Source: Flagellimonas beolgyonensis (GTDB lineage: Bacteria; Bacteroidota; Bacteroidia; Flavobacteriales; Flavobacteriaceae). Taken from it: a stretch of 64,000 bases of DNA. Location: positions 62,001 through 126,000 of the forward strand of contig NZ_RZMY01000018.1 in NCBI RefSeq assembly GCF_003992615.1, read 5' to 3'. The notes under the pieces are model-generated. The model was not told the DNA's origin and did no database searches. It saw only the letters and a list, made by a program, of their open reading frames with translations. The position numbers and the translations under genes were made by a program. Below, piece by piece: positions 9,426 through 19,769 of this stretch (position 1 is its first letter; the number at the start of each line of letters is the position of its first letter).

Positions 9426-12400
9426 TTAGAAAGTGGCTTTTACACTAAGTCCAAAACGCTTGGAACTAGGACCGTTGATGTAGTCGAAGCCTCTACCGTT
9501 ACCAATACCCACACCCGCTACGTTGGGATCGAAGTTGGCGGCTTTTGGCGTATTGTAGGCATCGTACCACAAGTTAAATCCACTGGCCGTAATGGTCAAC
9601 GTTCCAAATGGAGTCTTGTCCAAGAATTTCGATGGGAAACTATAACCCAAAGAAACTTCTTGTAAACGGAGTACGGAACCATCATAGATTTGAAGTTCTT
9701 TTGGACCGAACAATACGTTGTTGAAGTAATAGGTAGAGTTGTTGATCTGCTTTCTGTTTAGCTCACCAGTAGTCTGGTTGATACCTGGCAGAATAAACGT
9801 ATTCTTACGATCTTCCACAATCAAACCACGACCAAGTAATGTAGCAACGGTTGCGGAGGCAATATCACCACCTTTGGTGTGATTTATTTGGAAGTTGAAG
9901 TTCCAATTTTTGAAAGACAGGCTGTTGATGAAGTTCATCACATAATCAGGGTTTGGATTACCGATGATCGGTGTGATAGATCTACCATCGGGCAAAACTA
10001 CGTTGTCTTGTACCAAATAGTTACCATCAGAACCAACAATCAAATTGCCGGCATCATCACGCTGCACACGGGTACCAACGATCACACCCAATTGCTCTCC
10101 TCTAATGGCCGCGTTTGCACCCAAAATTGGATCGGTGGAACCGGCATAAAGAATTTGGTCATCCTCTTGCTCGGTAACGATTTGTTCGTTGGTGGTAAAG
10201 TTCACTCTGGAATTCCAGTTGAATCCGTCGCCTTGGTTTCTGAAAAGATCAACACCAAGGTCAATTTCCCAACCGGTACCTTCTACCTTACCAACGTTAT
10301 CTTGGGTTTGGGTATAACCAGAAGAAGAAGCCAAAGGTTTGAATACGATCAAATCCTTGGTTGTTCTATCATAGTAAGAAAGATCAAGGCTGATTCTGTT
10401 GTCCCAAAGTCTGGCATCAAAACCAACTTCGAATTCACTGATAAGCTCAGGTTTAAGATTAGGATTCGCTTGGAAGTTGTTAACCGAGTTGGTTACAGTA
10501 CCTGTGGAACCACCTACCAAACCACCAGGAACCTGCGTAGTCTGGTTAACCGTGTTAACGGTTGGATAACCTTCTGGGAAACCAGCAGACTGACCCAAAC
10601 CAGCTCTCAATTTCAGGTAGTTCAACACGTTGGAGTTATATCCACCCAAAGAGGTTGGGATAAAAGATCCACTCACACTTGGATAGAACTTGCTGTTGTT
10701 GGCGGTTGGAAGGTTTGAAACCCAGTCATTCCTTGCAGAAGCTGTCAAGAACAAGAAGTTGTTATAATCCAAAGTGGTTTCACCGAATACCCCAACAATG
10801 TTCTGTTGCTCGTAGTATTGGATTGGAGACTGTGTTTGGAAGTTGAAGTGTCTCAACACGCCAAATACGATCTGACCATTACTTGCAGTACCATTTCTAT
10901 CATAAGTTCTTTGTCTGGTAGTACCACCCGCAACAAAGGACAGGCCAAATTTCTCGCCAATGTCATAATCACCGTTCAAGGCCAAGTAGTGGTCCCAAAT
11001 GGTAACGTTATTGTCCCAAGTGTTATAGAAGCCAAAAATTGCAGCATCAAATCCAACGCCATTTTTGTTGGATTGCGCATGGTTTCTTTCGTTATAGAAG
11101 TCAAGACCTGCACGATACGTAAGGTTTAAGTTATCATTAATGGTATAGCCCAATGAGGCGCTACCGAACACACGGTGGGTCAACTGACCGTTTTGTGCGT
11201 TTTTAACAGACCAACGTGGGTTGATGATGTCGTTACCATTACGATAATAGATACTACCACCGTTCTCGGGAAGTTCGAAAGGTAAGCCCATCAAATCCAC
11301 GTTACGGGGCGTGAAGAATACGTGACCAAAAGTTGACCAACCCAAAGAACCGTTACCACGGGAAGCGGCAACTGGTGGCGTAACCATGCTGTTTCTTGAG
11401 AAGTTCAATGTACCGGTTACGGTGAACTTGTTGCTCAATTGAGCGCTGCCGCCAACAGACAAGGTATTTCTGGCCACTTTGTTGCCTGGAGTAAATCCTT
11501 GCTCTTCCAAGTGTCCATAGTTAAGGTTGTAACTAACCGCGCCATCGGAGGAAGAACCTCTAATGTTCAGGGAAGTATTCAAAACTGTTCCTGTTTTAAA
11601 GAACTCTTCTACGTTGTTGTATGGCTTCCATTGGTATCTGGTACCCGTGTACTGTTGGTTCAACAGGTTGTTACCGCCCAAGAAGTTGTTCAAGAACGCG
11701 GAAGATCCGTAAGGGTGTTCCACAGTTCCATCAGGTTGGATAACACCTGCAGGGTCGTTCAGGTAACCATCAACACCATTGGCGTTGAAAGAAGGTCCCC
11801 AGTTACTGAAGAACCATCCGAAAGATTGGTCGAAACCACCACCGTAAGAGTTTTGATAATCAGGAAAAGAAGCGATCTTGTTGAAGAACATGGATTGCGT
11901 TACCGAAATCTCTGTTTTCTTTTGGGCAGTTTTTGAAGATCCTGATTTGGTTGTGATCACAATAACACCGTTTCTACCAGCAGTACCATAAAGTGTGGCA
12001 GCGGCCAAACCTTTCAATACGTTTACGCTTTCGATGTTGTTCGGATCCAAATCCAAGAACCTGGAAGAACCTGTGTTACCGTTTAGGAAGTTGCCTTGTG
12101 CGTTGGTGTCACTACTGAAAGGAACACCGTCAACGATGAATAGTGCCTGGTTACTACCGTTGATGGACGTATAACCTCGGATTACAACGTTTGTACCGGA
12201 ACCTGAAGTACCACTCTGTGAAGTAATTTGTACCCCAGAAGCCTTACCGGAAAGTACCCTTGCGACGTCACCTTCGGTACGTTGCTCAAGTTCTTCGGAT
12301 CCAACTTCGCTCACCGCGTACCCCAGCGCTTTTTTCTCGCGCTTGATACCTTGAGCGGTTACCACAACCTCTTCAAGAGCTTGGGTGTCTTCCACCATTT

Positions 12401-12680
12401 GAACATTGATCACGCTACCAGCTCCGACAACCCTTGTAGAAGGTTTTTGTCCTATGTAAGTAAAGATCAAAGTTTGACCCTGACTTGCACTGATCGAGTA
12501 GTTTCCGTCAAAATCTGTTTGGGTACCATTGGTGGTCCCTTCAACGACAATGTTGACCCCAGGTAACGGAAGCCCATCAGCATCCGTAACAGTACCTGTA
12601 ATCGTCTTGTCTTGTGCAAAGGATATATGCACAACAAACGCCAATAATAGCGTTAACAATCCATTAAGTTTTGTTCTCAT
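9426..12680 (-). CDS. SusC/RagA-family TonB-linked outer-membrane transporter
   Basis: A 1084-residue TonB-dependent transporter of normal SusC length. Order of parts: signal peptide (1-22), carboxypeptidase-D regulatory-like domain (about 24-98, ITGTVTDADGLPLPGVNI), LEEVVVTAQG segment (about 102-111), plug domain (about 115-240, with VVIRGYTSINGSNQALFIVDGVPF), then the 22-strand barrel ending in FGLSVKATF. It imports a ligand captured by the SusD partner, powered by TonB. It is the first gene of the three-gene operon. No perfect -7 box was found in the first 100 nt upstream; TTAGTTTG at 12737-12744 (minus strand) is a 7/8 match. Confidence 0.95.
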   Translation of the reverse strand: MRTKLNGLLTLLLAFVVHISFAQDKTITGTVTDADGLPLPGVNIVVEGTTNGTQTDFDGNYSISASQGQTLIFTYIGQKPSTRVVGAGSVINVQMVEDTQALEEVVVTAQGIKREKKALGYAVSEVGSEELEQRTEGDVARVLSGKASGVQITSQSGTSGSGTNVVIRGYTSINGSNQALFIVDGVPFSSDTNAQGNFLNGNTGSSRFLDLDPNNIESVNVLKGLAAATLYGTAGRNGVIVITTKSGSSKTAQKKTEISVTQSMFFNKIASFPDYQNSYGGGFDQSFGWFFSNWGPSFNANGVDGYLNDPAGVIQPDGTVEHPYGSSAFLNNFLGGNNLLNQQYTGTRYQWKPYNNVEEFFKTGTVLNTSLNIRGSSSDGAVSYNLNYGHLEEQGFTPGNKVARNTLSVGGSAQLSNKFTVTGTLNFSRNSMVTPPVAASRGNGSLGWSTFGHVFFTPRNVDLMGLPFELPENGGSIYYRNGNDIINPRWSVKNAQNGQLTHRVFGSASLGYTINDNLNLTYRAGLDFYNERNHAQSNKNGVGFDAAIFGFYNTWDNNVTIWDHYLALNGDYDIGEKFGLSFVAGGTTRQRTYDRNGTASNGQIVFGVLRHFNFQTQSPIQYYEQQNIVGVFGETTLDYNNFLFLTASARNDWVSNLPTANNSKFYPSVSGSFIPTSLGGYNSNVLNYLKLRAGLGQSAGFPEGYPTVNTVNQTTQVPGGLVGGSTGTVTNSVNNFQANPNLKPELISEFEVGFDARLWDNRISLDLSYYDRTTKDLIVFKPLASSSGYTQTQDNVGKVEGTGWEIDLGVDLFRNQGDGFNWNSRVNFTTNEQIVTEQEDDQILYAGSTDPILGANAAIRGEQLGVIVGTRVQRDDAGNLIVGSDGNYLVQDNVVLPDGRSITPIIGNPNPDYVMNFINSLSFKNWNFNFQINHTKGGDIASATVATLLGRGLIVEDRKNTFILPGINQTTGELNRKQINNSTYYFNNVLFGPKELQIYDGSVLRLQEVSLGYSFPSKFLDKTPFGTLTITASGFNLWYDAYNTPKAANFDPNVAGVGIGNGRGFDYINGPSSKRFGLSVKATF

Positions 12681-13107
12681 TGTTAAATTATTTGAATTAG
12701 CTAATCGCTAAAATCATAATTTCATGTTAATAATCCAAACTAATTTTATAAAATCTTTAAGAGTTGATCGTTAAATGCAATAAGTGTAAAATGATGAACT
12801 TTCATTGTTAAGTCTTTAATTATTGCGGTAATGATCTGCTCAAAATGCAAAAAGATCCAGGGCAAGGGTTGTGAAGCCTTGATTTTGCAGGCTATTTTAA
12901 AATTAACAAATACTTAAGAACGACCTGTGCTTTTTTGGTCGGTGGCATGAGATGAGCCAGATGTGGAAGTGGGAAAACATTTTTTATTGGCCTTTACCTT
13001 AATATATATACATAACATTTGGACCTGAAATTTTTGATTAAATGGAAGAGTGTTAATCGCGTAAAAAAATATTTTTGGCCCTTGAAGTAAATTTAATTGG
13101 GATGGAT
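12681..13107. other. Divergent intergenic region between susC and rpsL
   Basis: About 430 nt of AT-rich DNA with no believable gene; a 77-codon open frame on the minus strand at 12914-13147 runs across the rpsL promoter and is rejected. A 10-bp palindrome ATTAGCTAAT lies at 12696-12705, 16 nt before the susC start codon. A weak 5-bp hairpin (CAAGG/CCTTG) occurs near 12862-12880. Nothing else was recognised. Confidence 0.5.
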
Positions 13108-13137
13108 TTGAATTATTCCGAATAATCACTACATTTG
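13108..13137 (+). promoter_or_regulatory. Promoter of the rpsL translation-gene cluster
   Basis: TTG at 13108-13110, a 19-nt spacer, then TACATTTG at 13130-13137 match the Bacteroidota -33/-7 consensus (TTG-N19-TAnnTTTG) in sequence and spacing. The start of transcription is expected near 13144, giving a leader of about 37 nt before rpsL. Confidence 0.85.
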
Positions 13138-13140
13138 CAG

Positions 13141-13155
13141 CCCTCAAAATGAGGG
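13141..13155 (+). other. Hairpin in the rpsL leader
   Basis: CCCTC-AAAAT-GAGGG, a 5-bp perfect stem with a 5-nt loop, lies immediately after the -7 box and so at or near the 5' end of the rpsL transcript. It could protect the mRNA end or serve as a small regulatory leader; neither is shown. Confidence 0.5.
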
Positions 13156-13180
13156 TTATTTAGTTTTTAAAAGAAATTTA

Positions 13181-13555
13181 ATGCCAACAATTTCACAATT
13201 AGTACGAAAAGGAAGGGCCACAATTACCAAGAAGAGTAAATCGGCTGCTTTGGATTCGTGTCCTCAACGAAGAGGGGTTTGTACGCGTGTGTACACTACT
13301 ACGCCGAAGAAACCAAACTCTGCAATGCGTAAAGTTGCAAGGGTAAGGCTGACCAACGGTAAAGAGGTGAACGCATACATCCCCGGTGAAGGTCACAACC
13401 TCCAAGAGCACTCGATAGTATTGGTTAGGGGCGGAAGAGTAAAGGATTTGCCTGGTGTTCGATACCATATCGTTCGCGGTGCGCTTGATACTGCCGGTGT
13501 TGCCGGTAGAACGCAACGTCGATCTAAATATGGTGCTAAACGTCCGAAGAAGTAA
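13181..13555 (+). CDS. rpsL: 30S ribosomal protein S12 (uS12)
   Basis: A 124-residue S12 that helps decode at the A site. The hallmark [11 protein letters not shown] start, the conserved loop [18 protein letters not shown] (with the Lys whose mutation gives streptomycin resistance, here the wild-type K) and [10 protein letters not shown] are all present. It is the first gene after the promoter at 13108-13137, followed 19 nt later by rpsG. Confidence 0.98.
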   Translation: MPTISQLVRKGRATITKKSKSAALDSCPQRRGVCTRVYTTTPKKPNSAMRKVARVRLTNGKEVNAYIPGEGHNLQEHSIVLVRGGRVKDLPGVRYHIVRGALDTAGVAGRTQRRSKYGAKRPKK

Positions 13556-13574
13556 TCAACTTTAAGAAGAAGCA

Positions 13575-14051
13575 ATGAGAAAAAAGCAGGCAAAAAAAAG
13601 ACCACTATTACCAGATCCAAGATTTAACGATCAGCTTGTAACGCGTTTTGTGAACATGATGATGTGGGATGGTAAAAAGTCGATAGCGTTCAAGATTTTC
13701 TATGATGCCATCGATATAGTTGACGAGAAAAAGACCGACGAGGAAAAAACGGCTTTGGAGCTTTGGAAAGATGCATTGTCCAACGTAATGCCGCACGTAG
13801 AAGTACGCAGTAGAAGGGTTGGGGGTGCAACGTTCCAGATTCCTATGCAAATTCGTCCGGATAGAAAAATATCCACTGCAATGAAATGGTTGATCAGCTA
13901 CGCCAGAAAGCGTAACGAGAAATCAATGGCCCAAAAATTGGCCTCCGAAATCTTGGCTGCTGCCAAAGAGGAAGGTGCTGCAGTGAAGAAGAGAGTAGAT
14001 ACACACAAAATGGCGGAGGCCAACAAAGCATTCTCACACTTTAGATTCTAA
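13575..14051 (+). CDS. rpsG: 30S ribosomal protein S7 (uS7)
   Basis: A 158-residue S7, the assembly initiator of the 30S head. It starts [15 protein letters not shown] and contains the family signature around [16 protein letters not shown]. It sits between rpsL and fusA, 8 nt before the latter, as in the classical str operon. Confidence 0.98.
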   Translation: MRKKQAKKRPLLPDPRFNDQLVTRFVNMMMWDGKKSIAFKIFYDAIDIVDEKKTDEEKTALELWKDALSNVMPHVEVRSRRVGGATFQIPMQIRPDRKISTAMKWLISYARKRNEKSMAQKLASEILAAAKEEGAAVKKRVDTHKMAEANKAFSHFRF

Positions 14052-14059
14052 TTCACAAA

Positions 14060-16186
14060 ATGGGAAGAGATTTAAAATATACAAGGAATATCGGTATTGC
14101 AGCTCATATTGATGCTGGTAAAACAACTACTACAGAGCGTATTCTTTTTTATACAGGTGTGAGTCATAAAATTGGTGAGGTGCACGATGGTGCCGCAACC
14201 ATGGACTGGATGGAGCAAGAGCAGGAGCGTGGTATTACAATTACCTCTGCCGCTACAACCTGTACTTGGAAGTTTCCAATGGAAAATGCGCAGCCATTGC
14301 CTGATACCAAAGATTATCACTTTAACATTATCGACACCCCCGGGCACGTGGACTTTACCGTAGAGGTAAACCGTTCATTGCGTGTTTTGGACGGATTGGT
14401 GTTCTTGTTCAGTGCCGTTGACGGTGTTGAGCCACAATCCGAAACCAACTGGAGGCTTGCTGATAACTACAAAGTGCCACGTATCGGTTTCGTGAACAAG
14501 ATGGACCGTCAAGGTTCCAACTTCTTGAACGTGTGCAAGCAGGTTCGTGAAATGTTGGGTTCCAATGCGGTGCCAATTGTATTGCCTATCGGTGACGAAG
14601 CTGATTTTAAAGGAATTGTTGACTTGGCCAAAAACAGGGCTATTGTATGGCACGATGAGAACTTCGGTTCTACTTTCGATGTTGTGGATATTCCTGCCGA
14701 TATGGAGGCCGAGGTTAAGGAATATAGAGCGGCTTTGATTGAAGCGGTTGCAGAATATGATGAGAACTTGATGGAAAAATTCTTCGAAGATGAGGATTCC
14801 ATCACTGAGGAAGAAGTGCACGCCGCATTAAGAGCTGCCGTAATGGACAGGGCGATCATTCCAATGATCTGTGGTTCATCCTTTAAAAATAAAGGAGTTC
14901 AGTTTTTGTTGGATGCCGTATGTCGTTACTTGCCATCTCCATTGGATAAGGATGATATCGTTGGTATCAATCCTGACACAGAGAAAGAAGAAAGAAGAAA
15001 GCCGGACCCAAAAGAACCATTTGCTGCCTTGGCATTTAAGATTGCAACCGATCCATTCGTAGGTCGTTTGGCATTCTTCAGGGCGTATTCTGGACATTTG
15101 GATGCTGGTTCCTATATCTTGAACAACCGTTCAGGAAACAAGGAGCGTATCTCCCGTATCTATCAAATGCATGCCAATAAGCAAAACGCCATCGATTTCA
15201 TCGAGGCTGGTGATATTGGTGCTGCTGTTGGATTTAAAGATATCAAGACAGGGGATACCCTTTCGGATGAAAAACACCCAATCGTATTGGAGAGCATGCA
15301 GTTCCCCGATCCAGTAATCGGTATTGCTGTTGAGCCTAAGACTAAGGCTGATGTGGATAAATTGGGTATGGCTTTGGCTAAATTGGCTGAAGAGGATCCA
15401 ACGTTCCAGGTAAAAACTGACGAAGCTTCAGGACAGACCATTATTTCAGGTATGGGTGAGCTTCACTTGGATATCATTGTTGACCGTTTGAGACGTGAGT
15501 TTAAAGTGGAAGTGAACCAAGGTCAGCCACAGGTTGAGTACAAAGAATCCCTTACTGCAAAAGCAAACCACAGGGAAACCTATAAGAAACAGACCGGTGG
15601 TCGTGGTAAGTTTGCGGATATCGTATTCGCCATGGAGCCTGCTGAAGAAGGTAAGGTTGGATTGGAGTTTGTTAACGAGATCAAAGGAGGTAACATTCCT
15701 AAGGAATATATCCCATCAGTAGAAAAAGGATTTAAGGAAGCCATGAAAAATGGACCTTTGGCCGGATTTGAGATGGATAGTATGAAAATTACCCTTATCG
15801 ATGGATCTTTCCACCCTGTGGATTCCGATTCATTGTCCTTCGAATTGGCCGCAAAAATGGGTTACAAGTCTGCCGCTAGGGCCGCTAAAGCTGTTTTGAT
15901 GGAGCCTATCATGAAATTGGAGGTGCTAACACCAGAAGAGAACATGGGTGATATTGTAGGCGACTTGAACCGTAGAAGGGGTCAGGTGAACAACATGGAT
16001 GATAGGGCAGGTGCCAAAGTGATCAAAGCTGAAGTACCACTTTCTGAAATGTTCGGATACGTTACCGCATTGAGGACGTTGTCTTCAGGTAGGGCCACAT
16101 CCACAATGGAATTTTCACACTATGCCGAAACACCTTCCAACATTGCGGAGGAAGTGATCAAGGCAGCTAAAGGAGTAACCGCTTAA
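14060..16186 (+). CDS. fusA: Elongation factor G
   Basis: A 708-residue translational GTPase that drives mRNA-tRNA translocation. The GTPase motifs are intact: [12 protein letters not shown] (G1), the switch I segment ending [18 protein letters not shown] (G3) and NKMDR (G4). Domains II to V follow, with the domain IV loop and the C-terminal [15 protein letters not shown] region. A short insertion ([17 protein letters not shown]) between switch I and G3 is typical of Bacteroidota EF-G. It is in the str operon, 12 nt before rpsJ. This copy lies in the ribosomal cluster and is likely the main EF-G. Confidence 0.98.
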   Translation: MGRDLKYTRNIGIAAHIDAGKTTTTERILFYTGVSHKIGEVHDGAATMDWMEQEQERGITITSAATTCTWKFPMENAQPLPDTKDYHFNIIDTPGHVDFTVEVNRSLRVLDGLVFLFSAVDGVEPQSETNWRLADNYKVPRIGFVNKMDRQGSNFLNVCKQVREMLGSNAVPIVLPIGDEADFKGIVDLAKNRAIVWHDENFGSTFDVVDIPADMEAEVKEYRAALIEAVAEYDENLMEKFFEDEDSITEEEVHAALRAAVMDRAIIPMICGSSFKNKGVQFLLDAVCRYLPSPLDKDDIVGINPDTEKEERRKPDPKEPFAALAFKIATDPFVGRLAFFRAYSGHLDAGSYILNNRSGNKERISRIYQMHANKQNAIDFIEAGDIGAAVGFKDIKTGDTLSDEKHPIVLESMQFPDPVIGIAVEPKTKADVDKLGMALAKLAEEDPTFQVKTDEASGQTIISGMGELHLDIIVDRLRREFKVEVNQGQPQVEYKESLTAKANHRETYKKQTGGRGKFADIVFAMEPAEEGKVGLEFVNEIKGGNIPKEYIPSVEKGFKEAMKNGPLAGFEMDSMKITLIDGSFHPVDSDSLSFELAAKMGYKSAARAAKAVLMEPIMKLEVLTPEENMGDIVGDLNRRRGQVNNMDDRAGAKVIKAEVPLSEMFGYVTALRTLSSGRATSTMEFSHYAETPSNIAEEVIKAAKGVTA

Positions 16187-16198
16187 TCAATCAGCAAG

Positions 16199-16504
16199 AT
16201 GAGTCAAAAAATTAGAATTAAATTGAAATCTTACGATCACAATTTGGTGGACAAATCTGCTGAAAAGATCGTGAAAACGGTAAAAACAACCGGTGCGGTG
16301 GTTACGGGACCTATTCCGTTGCCAACGAACAAAAAAATATTTACGGTTTTGCGTTCACCCCACGTGAACAAAAAATCTAGGGAGCAGTTCGAATTGAGCT
16401 CTTACAAGAGACTATTGGACATTTACAGCTCCTCATCCAAAACCATCGATGCCCTTATGAAGCTTGAGCTTCCTAGTGGTGTGGAGGTTGAGATCAAAGT
16501 TTGA
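16199..16504 (+). CDS. rpsJ: 30S ribosomal protein S10 (uS10)
   Basis: A 101-residue S10 (the NusE factor of antitermination complexes). The loop [12 protein letters not shown] and the [17 protein letters not shown] stretch are characteristic. It is joined to the str genes rather than opening the S10 cluster; a 164-nt spacer with a terminator-like hairpin separates it from rplC. Confidence 0.98.
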   Translation: MSQKIRIKLKSYDHNLVDKSAEKIVKTVKTTGAVVTGPIPLPTNKKIFTVLRSPHVNKKSREQFELSSYKRLLDIYSSSSKTIDALMKLELPSGVEVEIKV

Positions 16505-16580
16505 TGAAGTTTCTGTCTTTGGGCAGGAATTACATGTCCTGGACGACGGTTCGGGAAAAACGGTGAAAGAAAAAAAAATC

Positions 16581-16619
16581 TGGGTCAGAGCAGAATGTTT
16601 TTCTTGACCCAATTTTTTT
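16581..16619. terminator. Terminator-like hairpin between rpsJ and rplC
   Basis: TGGGTCA (16581-16587) pairs perfectly with TGACCCA (16605-16611) around a 17-nt loop. A T run follows and an A run precedes, so the shape works on both strands. As the downstream genes are essential, it is more likely a partial terminator or attenuator than a full stop. The rest of the spacer (16505-16668) also holds a CAGGA...TCCTG dyad near 16523-16540. Confidence 0.6.
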
Positions 16620-16668
16620 GCCAAGAAATTGGCGCAAGTAAAAAGTAAACAATTAATAATTAATATTT

Positions 16669-17292
16669 ATGTCTGGGTTAATAGGAAAAAAAATCGGTAT
16701 GACCAGCATCTTCGACGAGAATGGAAAAAACGTTCCGTGTACCGTTATTGAAGCTGGACCATGCGTGGTTACCCAAGTCAGAACCGAAGAGGTTGACGGG
16801 TACAGTGCCCTTCAACTTGGTTTCGATGACAAGGCAGATAGACATGCTAATAAGGCCGAAAGTGGTCACTTTAAAAAGGCAGGTGCATCTCCAAAGAAAA
16901 AAGTCGTTGAATTCCAAGGATTTGAAGGTGAATACAAATTAGGTGATACCGTTGGTGTCGACATTTTCATGGAAGGTGAATTTGTTGATGTTGTAGGTAC
17001 ATCTAAAGGAAAAGGATTTCAAGGTGTTGTTAAACGCCACGGTTTTGGAGGAGTTGGACAAGCAACCCACGGTCAGCACAACAGATTGAGGGCTCCAGGT
17101 TCCATTGGTGCTGCTTCTTACCCAGCCAGGGTTTTCAAAGGAATGAAAATGGCCGGTAGAATGGGTGGTGACCGAGTAACAGTACAGAACCTACGTGTAT
17201 TGAAAGTAGTGCCGGAAAAGAATCTTTTGGTTGTCAAAGGATGTGTTCCAGGCCATAAAAATGCATATGTAACTATTCAAAGGTGGCAATAA
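16669..17292 (+). CDS. rplC: 50S ribosomal protein L3 (uL3)
   Basis: A 207-residue L3, an early assembly protein near the peptidyl-transferase centre. It starts [20 protein letters not shown] and keeps the central [18 protein letters not shown] loop with its modifiable Gln. Its TAA stop overlaps the ATG of rplD (TAATG), implying translational coupling. Confidence 0.98.
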   Translation: MSGLIGKKIGMTSIFDENGKNVPCTVIEAGPCVVTQVRTEEVDGYSALQLGFDDKADRHANKAESGHFKKAGASPKKKVVEFQGFEGEYKLGDTVGVDIFMEGEFVDVVGTSKGKGFQGVVKRHGFGGVGQATHGQHNRLRAPGSIGAASYPARVFKGMKMAGRMGGDRVTVQNLRVLKVVPEKNLLVVKGCVPGHKNAYVTIQRWQ

Positions 17293-17921
17293 TGAAGGTA
17301 GCAGTATTAGATATCAAAGGAAAAGAAACAGGTAGAAAGGTAGACCTTTCTGACGATGTTTTCGCCATAGAGCCAAATGAGCATGCCATCTATTTGGATG
17401 TTAAACAATATTTGGCACACCAAAGACAAGGAACCCACAAAGCCAAGGAAAGAGCTGAGATTGCAGGAAGTACCAGAAAGCTTAAAAAGCAAAAGGGTAC
17501 CGGTACCGCCAGGGCGGGTAGCATCAAGTCTCCTGTTTTCCGTGGTGGTGGTAGAATCTTTGGTCCAAGACCAAAAGATTATACCCAAAAGTTGAACAAG
17601 GGTCTTAAGCGTTTGGCCAGAAAATCGGCTTTGAGCCTTAAGTCCAAAGAGAATGCTTTGGTGGTTGTGGAAGACTTTAATTTTGAAGCTCCAAAGACCA
17701 AGGATTTCGTTAGTTTCTTGACTTCATTGGGCTTAGAGAACAAAAAGTCTCTTATTGTGTTGGGTGATACAAATAATAACGTATATTTGTCGTCGCGTAA
17801 TTTGGAGCGTTCCGAAGTTGTAACTGGTTCAGAATTAAATACTTACAAAATAGTTAACGCTAATAGTATTGTTCTTACCGAAAGCGCTTTGGAAGGAATT
17901 GAATCGAACCTAAAGAAATAA
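17292..17921 (+). CDS. rplD: 50S ribosomal protein L4 (uL4)
   Basis: A 209-residue L4 lining the exit tunnel. The extended loop [30 protein letters not shown] is intact. I chose the ATG at 17292, which overlaps the rplC stop and gives the usual MKVAVLDI start, instead of a GTG at 17283 that would add three residues inside rplC. Confidence 0.97.
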   Translation: MKVAVLDIKGKETGRKVDLSDDVFAIEPNEHAIYLDVKQYLAHQRQGTHKAKERAEIAGSTRKLKKQKGTGTARAGSIKSPVFRGGGRIFGPRPKDYTQKLNKGLKRLARKSALSLKSKENALVVVEDFNFEAPKTKDFVSFLTSLGLENKKSLIVLGDTNNNVYLSSRNLERSEVVTGSELNTYKIVNANSIVLTESALEGIESNLKK

Positions 17922-17928
17922 GAAAGTC

Positions 17929-18219
17929 ATGAGTGTGTTGATAAGACCGATAATTACGGAAAAAATGACCGCTGACAGCGAGCTTTTCAATCGTTACGGT
18001 TTCTATGTTGACCCTAAGGCCAACAAATTGGAAATCAAAGAAGCGGTAGAGACTACTTATGGTGTTTCTGTGGAAAAGGTGCGAACCATGAACTATGGTC
18101 CAACGCGTAAGAGTCGCTATACAAAAACCGGTATACAGCACGGTAAGACCAACGCCATGAAAAAGGCGATCGTTGATGTTGCTGAAGGTGATATTATTGA
18201 TTTTTACAGTAATCTATAA
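17929..18219 (+). CDS. rplW: 50S ribosomal protein L23 (uL23)
   Basis: A 96-residue L23, the docking site for trigger factor and the signal recognition particle at the tunnel exit. It begins MSVLIRPIITEKMT and contains YGFYVDPKANKLEIKEAVE. It lies 7 nt after rplD and 9 nt before rplB. Confidence 0.98.
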   Translation: MSVLIRPIITEKMTADSELFNRYGFYVDPKANKLEIKEAVETTYGVSVEKVRTMNYGPTRKSRYTKTGIQHGKTNAMKKAIVDVAEGDIIDFYSNL

Positions 18220-18228
18220 AGACGAGAA

Positions 18229-19053
18229 ATGTCAGTTAGAAAATTAAAACCGATAACCCCTGGGCAGCGTTTTAGAGTAGTAAACGGATTTGACGCGATT
18301 ACTACTGATAAGCCGGAGAAAAGCTTGCTTGCTCCGTTAAAAAAGTCAGGTGGTAGGAACAGTCAAGGTAAAATGACCATGCGCCATAGAGGTGGTGGAC
18401 ATAAACGTAGATATCGTATCATCGATTTCAAGCGGGACAAACAAGGAGTGGATGCCACTGTGCAGTCCATCCAATACGATCCCAACAGAACTGCATTTAT
18501 CGCCTTGGTAGAGTACAAGGATGGAGAAAAAAGGTATGTTGTGGCCCAGAACGGGATGCAGATCGGTCAGACCATCAATTCAGGGTCTGGTGCTGCACCT
18601 GAGATTGGAAATGCTCTTCCATTGGGCGAGATTCCATTGGGTACCATCATTTCCTGTATCGAATTGAGACCTGGTCAAGGTGCTGTAATGGCACGTAGTG
18701 CAGGTACTTTTGCCCAGTTGATGGCAAAAGACGGCAAATTCGTGACCATTAAATTGCCATCTGGGGAGACCCGTATGATTTTGGCCACATGTATGGCGAC
18801 GATCGGTGCGGTTTCCAACTCCGACCACCAGTTGCTTGTTTCCGGTAAGGCCGGTAGAAGCAGATGGTTGGGTAGAAGACCAAGAACAAGGCCAGTGGCC
18901 ATGAACCCTGTAGATCACCCAATGGGTGGTGGTGAAGGAAGGGCTTCCGGAGGTCACCCAAGATCTAGAAACGGTATTCCTGCCAAAGGATTCAGGACCC
19001 GTTCCAAGACCAAGGATACCAATAGATATATCATAGAACGTAGAAAGAAATAA
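18229..19053 (+). CDS. rplB: 50S ribosomal protein L2 (uL2)
   Basis: A 274-residue L2, needed for subunit association and peptidyl transfer. The RNA-binding motif [22 protein letters not shown] and the C-terminal loop [20 protein letters not shown] with the functionally important His are present. It continues the rplC-rplD-rplW-rplB-rpsS order of the S10 cluster. Confidence 0.98.
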   Translation: MSVRKLKPITPGQRFRVVNGFDAITTDKPEKSLLAPLKKSGGRNSQGKMTMRHRGGGHKRRYRIIDFKRDKQGVDATVQSIQYDPNRTAFIALVEYKDGEKRYVVAQNGMQIGQTINSGSGAAPEIGNALPLGEIPLGTIISCIELRPGQGAVMARSAGTFAQLMAKDGKFVTIKLPSGETRMILATCMATIGAVSNSDHQLLVSGKAGRSRWLGRRPRTRPVAMNPVDHPMGGGEGRASGGHPRSRNGIPAKGFRTRSKTKDTNRYIIERRKK

Positions 19054-19065
19054 AAGAAAAAGTAA

Positions 19066-19344
19066 ATGGCACGTTCGTTAAAAAAAGGACCATTCGTTCA
19101 TCTTAGTCTGGAGAAAAAAGTCCAGGCCAATATAGAATCAGGAAAGAAATCAGTTATCAAAACGTGGTCTAGAGCCTCTATGATAACCCCAGACTTTGTG
19201 GGACAGACCATCGCGGTGCACAACGGAAAACAATTTGTTCCCGTATATGTAACCGAGAATATGGTAGGTCACAAACTTGGAGAATTTTCACCAACACGCT
19301 CTTTTAGAGGGCATGCTGGGGCTAAAAACAAAGGTAAAAAGTAA
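19066..19344 (+). CDS. rpsS: 30S ribosomal protein S19 (uS19)
   Basis: A 92-residue S19 of the 30S head, forming a complex with S13. It starts [11 protein letters not shown] and ends with the typical [23 protein letters not shown] tail. It precedes rplV by 7 nt. Confidence 0.98.
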   Translation: MARSLKKGPFVHLSLEKKVQANIESGKKSVIKTWSRASMITPDFVGQTIAVHNGKQFVPVYVTENMVGHKLGEFSPTRSFRGHAGAKNKGKK

Positions 19345-19351
19345 GTAAGCT

Positions 19352-19759
19352 ATGGGAGTTCGTAAAAGACAAATGGCCGAAAGGTTGAAAGAAGAGAAAA
19401 AGCAACTTGCTATCGCAAAGCTTAACAATTGCCCGACATCTCCAAGAAAGATGCGTTTGGTGGCAGATTTGGTAAGGGGAAAGCAAATCGAAATGGCTTT
19501 GGCCATCTTGAGGTTCAACCCTAAGGAAGCATCCAGAAAATTGGAGAAACTATTGCTTTCTGCCATCGCCAACTGGGAAGCCAAAAATGAGGATGCCAGC
19601 ATTGAGGATGCCGATCTTTACATCAAGGAAATCCGTGTGGATGGAGGAACCATGTTGAAAAGATTGAGACCAGCTCCGCAAGGAAGGGCCCACAGGATCA
19701 GAAAGCGTTCCAACCATGTTACCATGATTTTGGAATCCAATAACAACGTTCAAAGCTAG
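19352..19759 (+). CDS. rplV: 50S ribosomal protein L22 (uL22)
   Basis: A 135-residue L22. The core ([21 protein letters not shown]) and the long beta-hairpin entering the exit tunnel ([22 protein letters not shown]) are clear. The N-terminal extension [20 protein letters not shown] is longer than in E. coli and usual for Bacteroidota. Confidence 0.98.
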   Translation: MGVRKRQMAERLKEEKKQLAIAKLNNCPTSPRKMRLVADLVRGKQIEMALAILRFNPKEASRKLEKLLLSAIANWEAKNEDASIEDADLYIKEIRVDGGTMLKRLRPAPQGRAHRIRKRSNHVTMILESNNNVQS

Positions 19760-19769
19760 AAGAAAGAAT

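Noticed and set aside
9879..10718. 279-codon open frame on the plus strand within susC
   Set aside because: It is antisense to a complete and convincing SusC gene; its composition is a shadow of that reading frame.
12737..12744. -7 box for susC (TTAGTTTG, minus strand)
   Set aside because: One mismatch at an important position and no TTG at the -33 distance; listed only as a weak possibility.
12914..13147. 77-codon open frame on the minus strand upstream of rpsL
   Set aside because: It covers the well-formed rpsL promoter and has no family resemblance; most likely chance.
16581..16619. A full transcription stop between rpsJ and rplC
   Set aside because: The genes downstream are essential and no perfect promoter box was seen after it, so partial termination is more likely than a complete stop.
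17283..17291. GTG start for rplD three codons upstream
   Set aside because: The ATG at 17292 gives the standard L4 N-terminus and a TAATG overlap with rplC.
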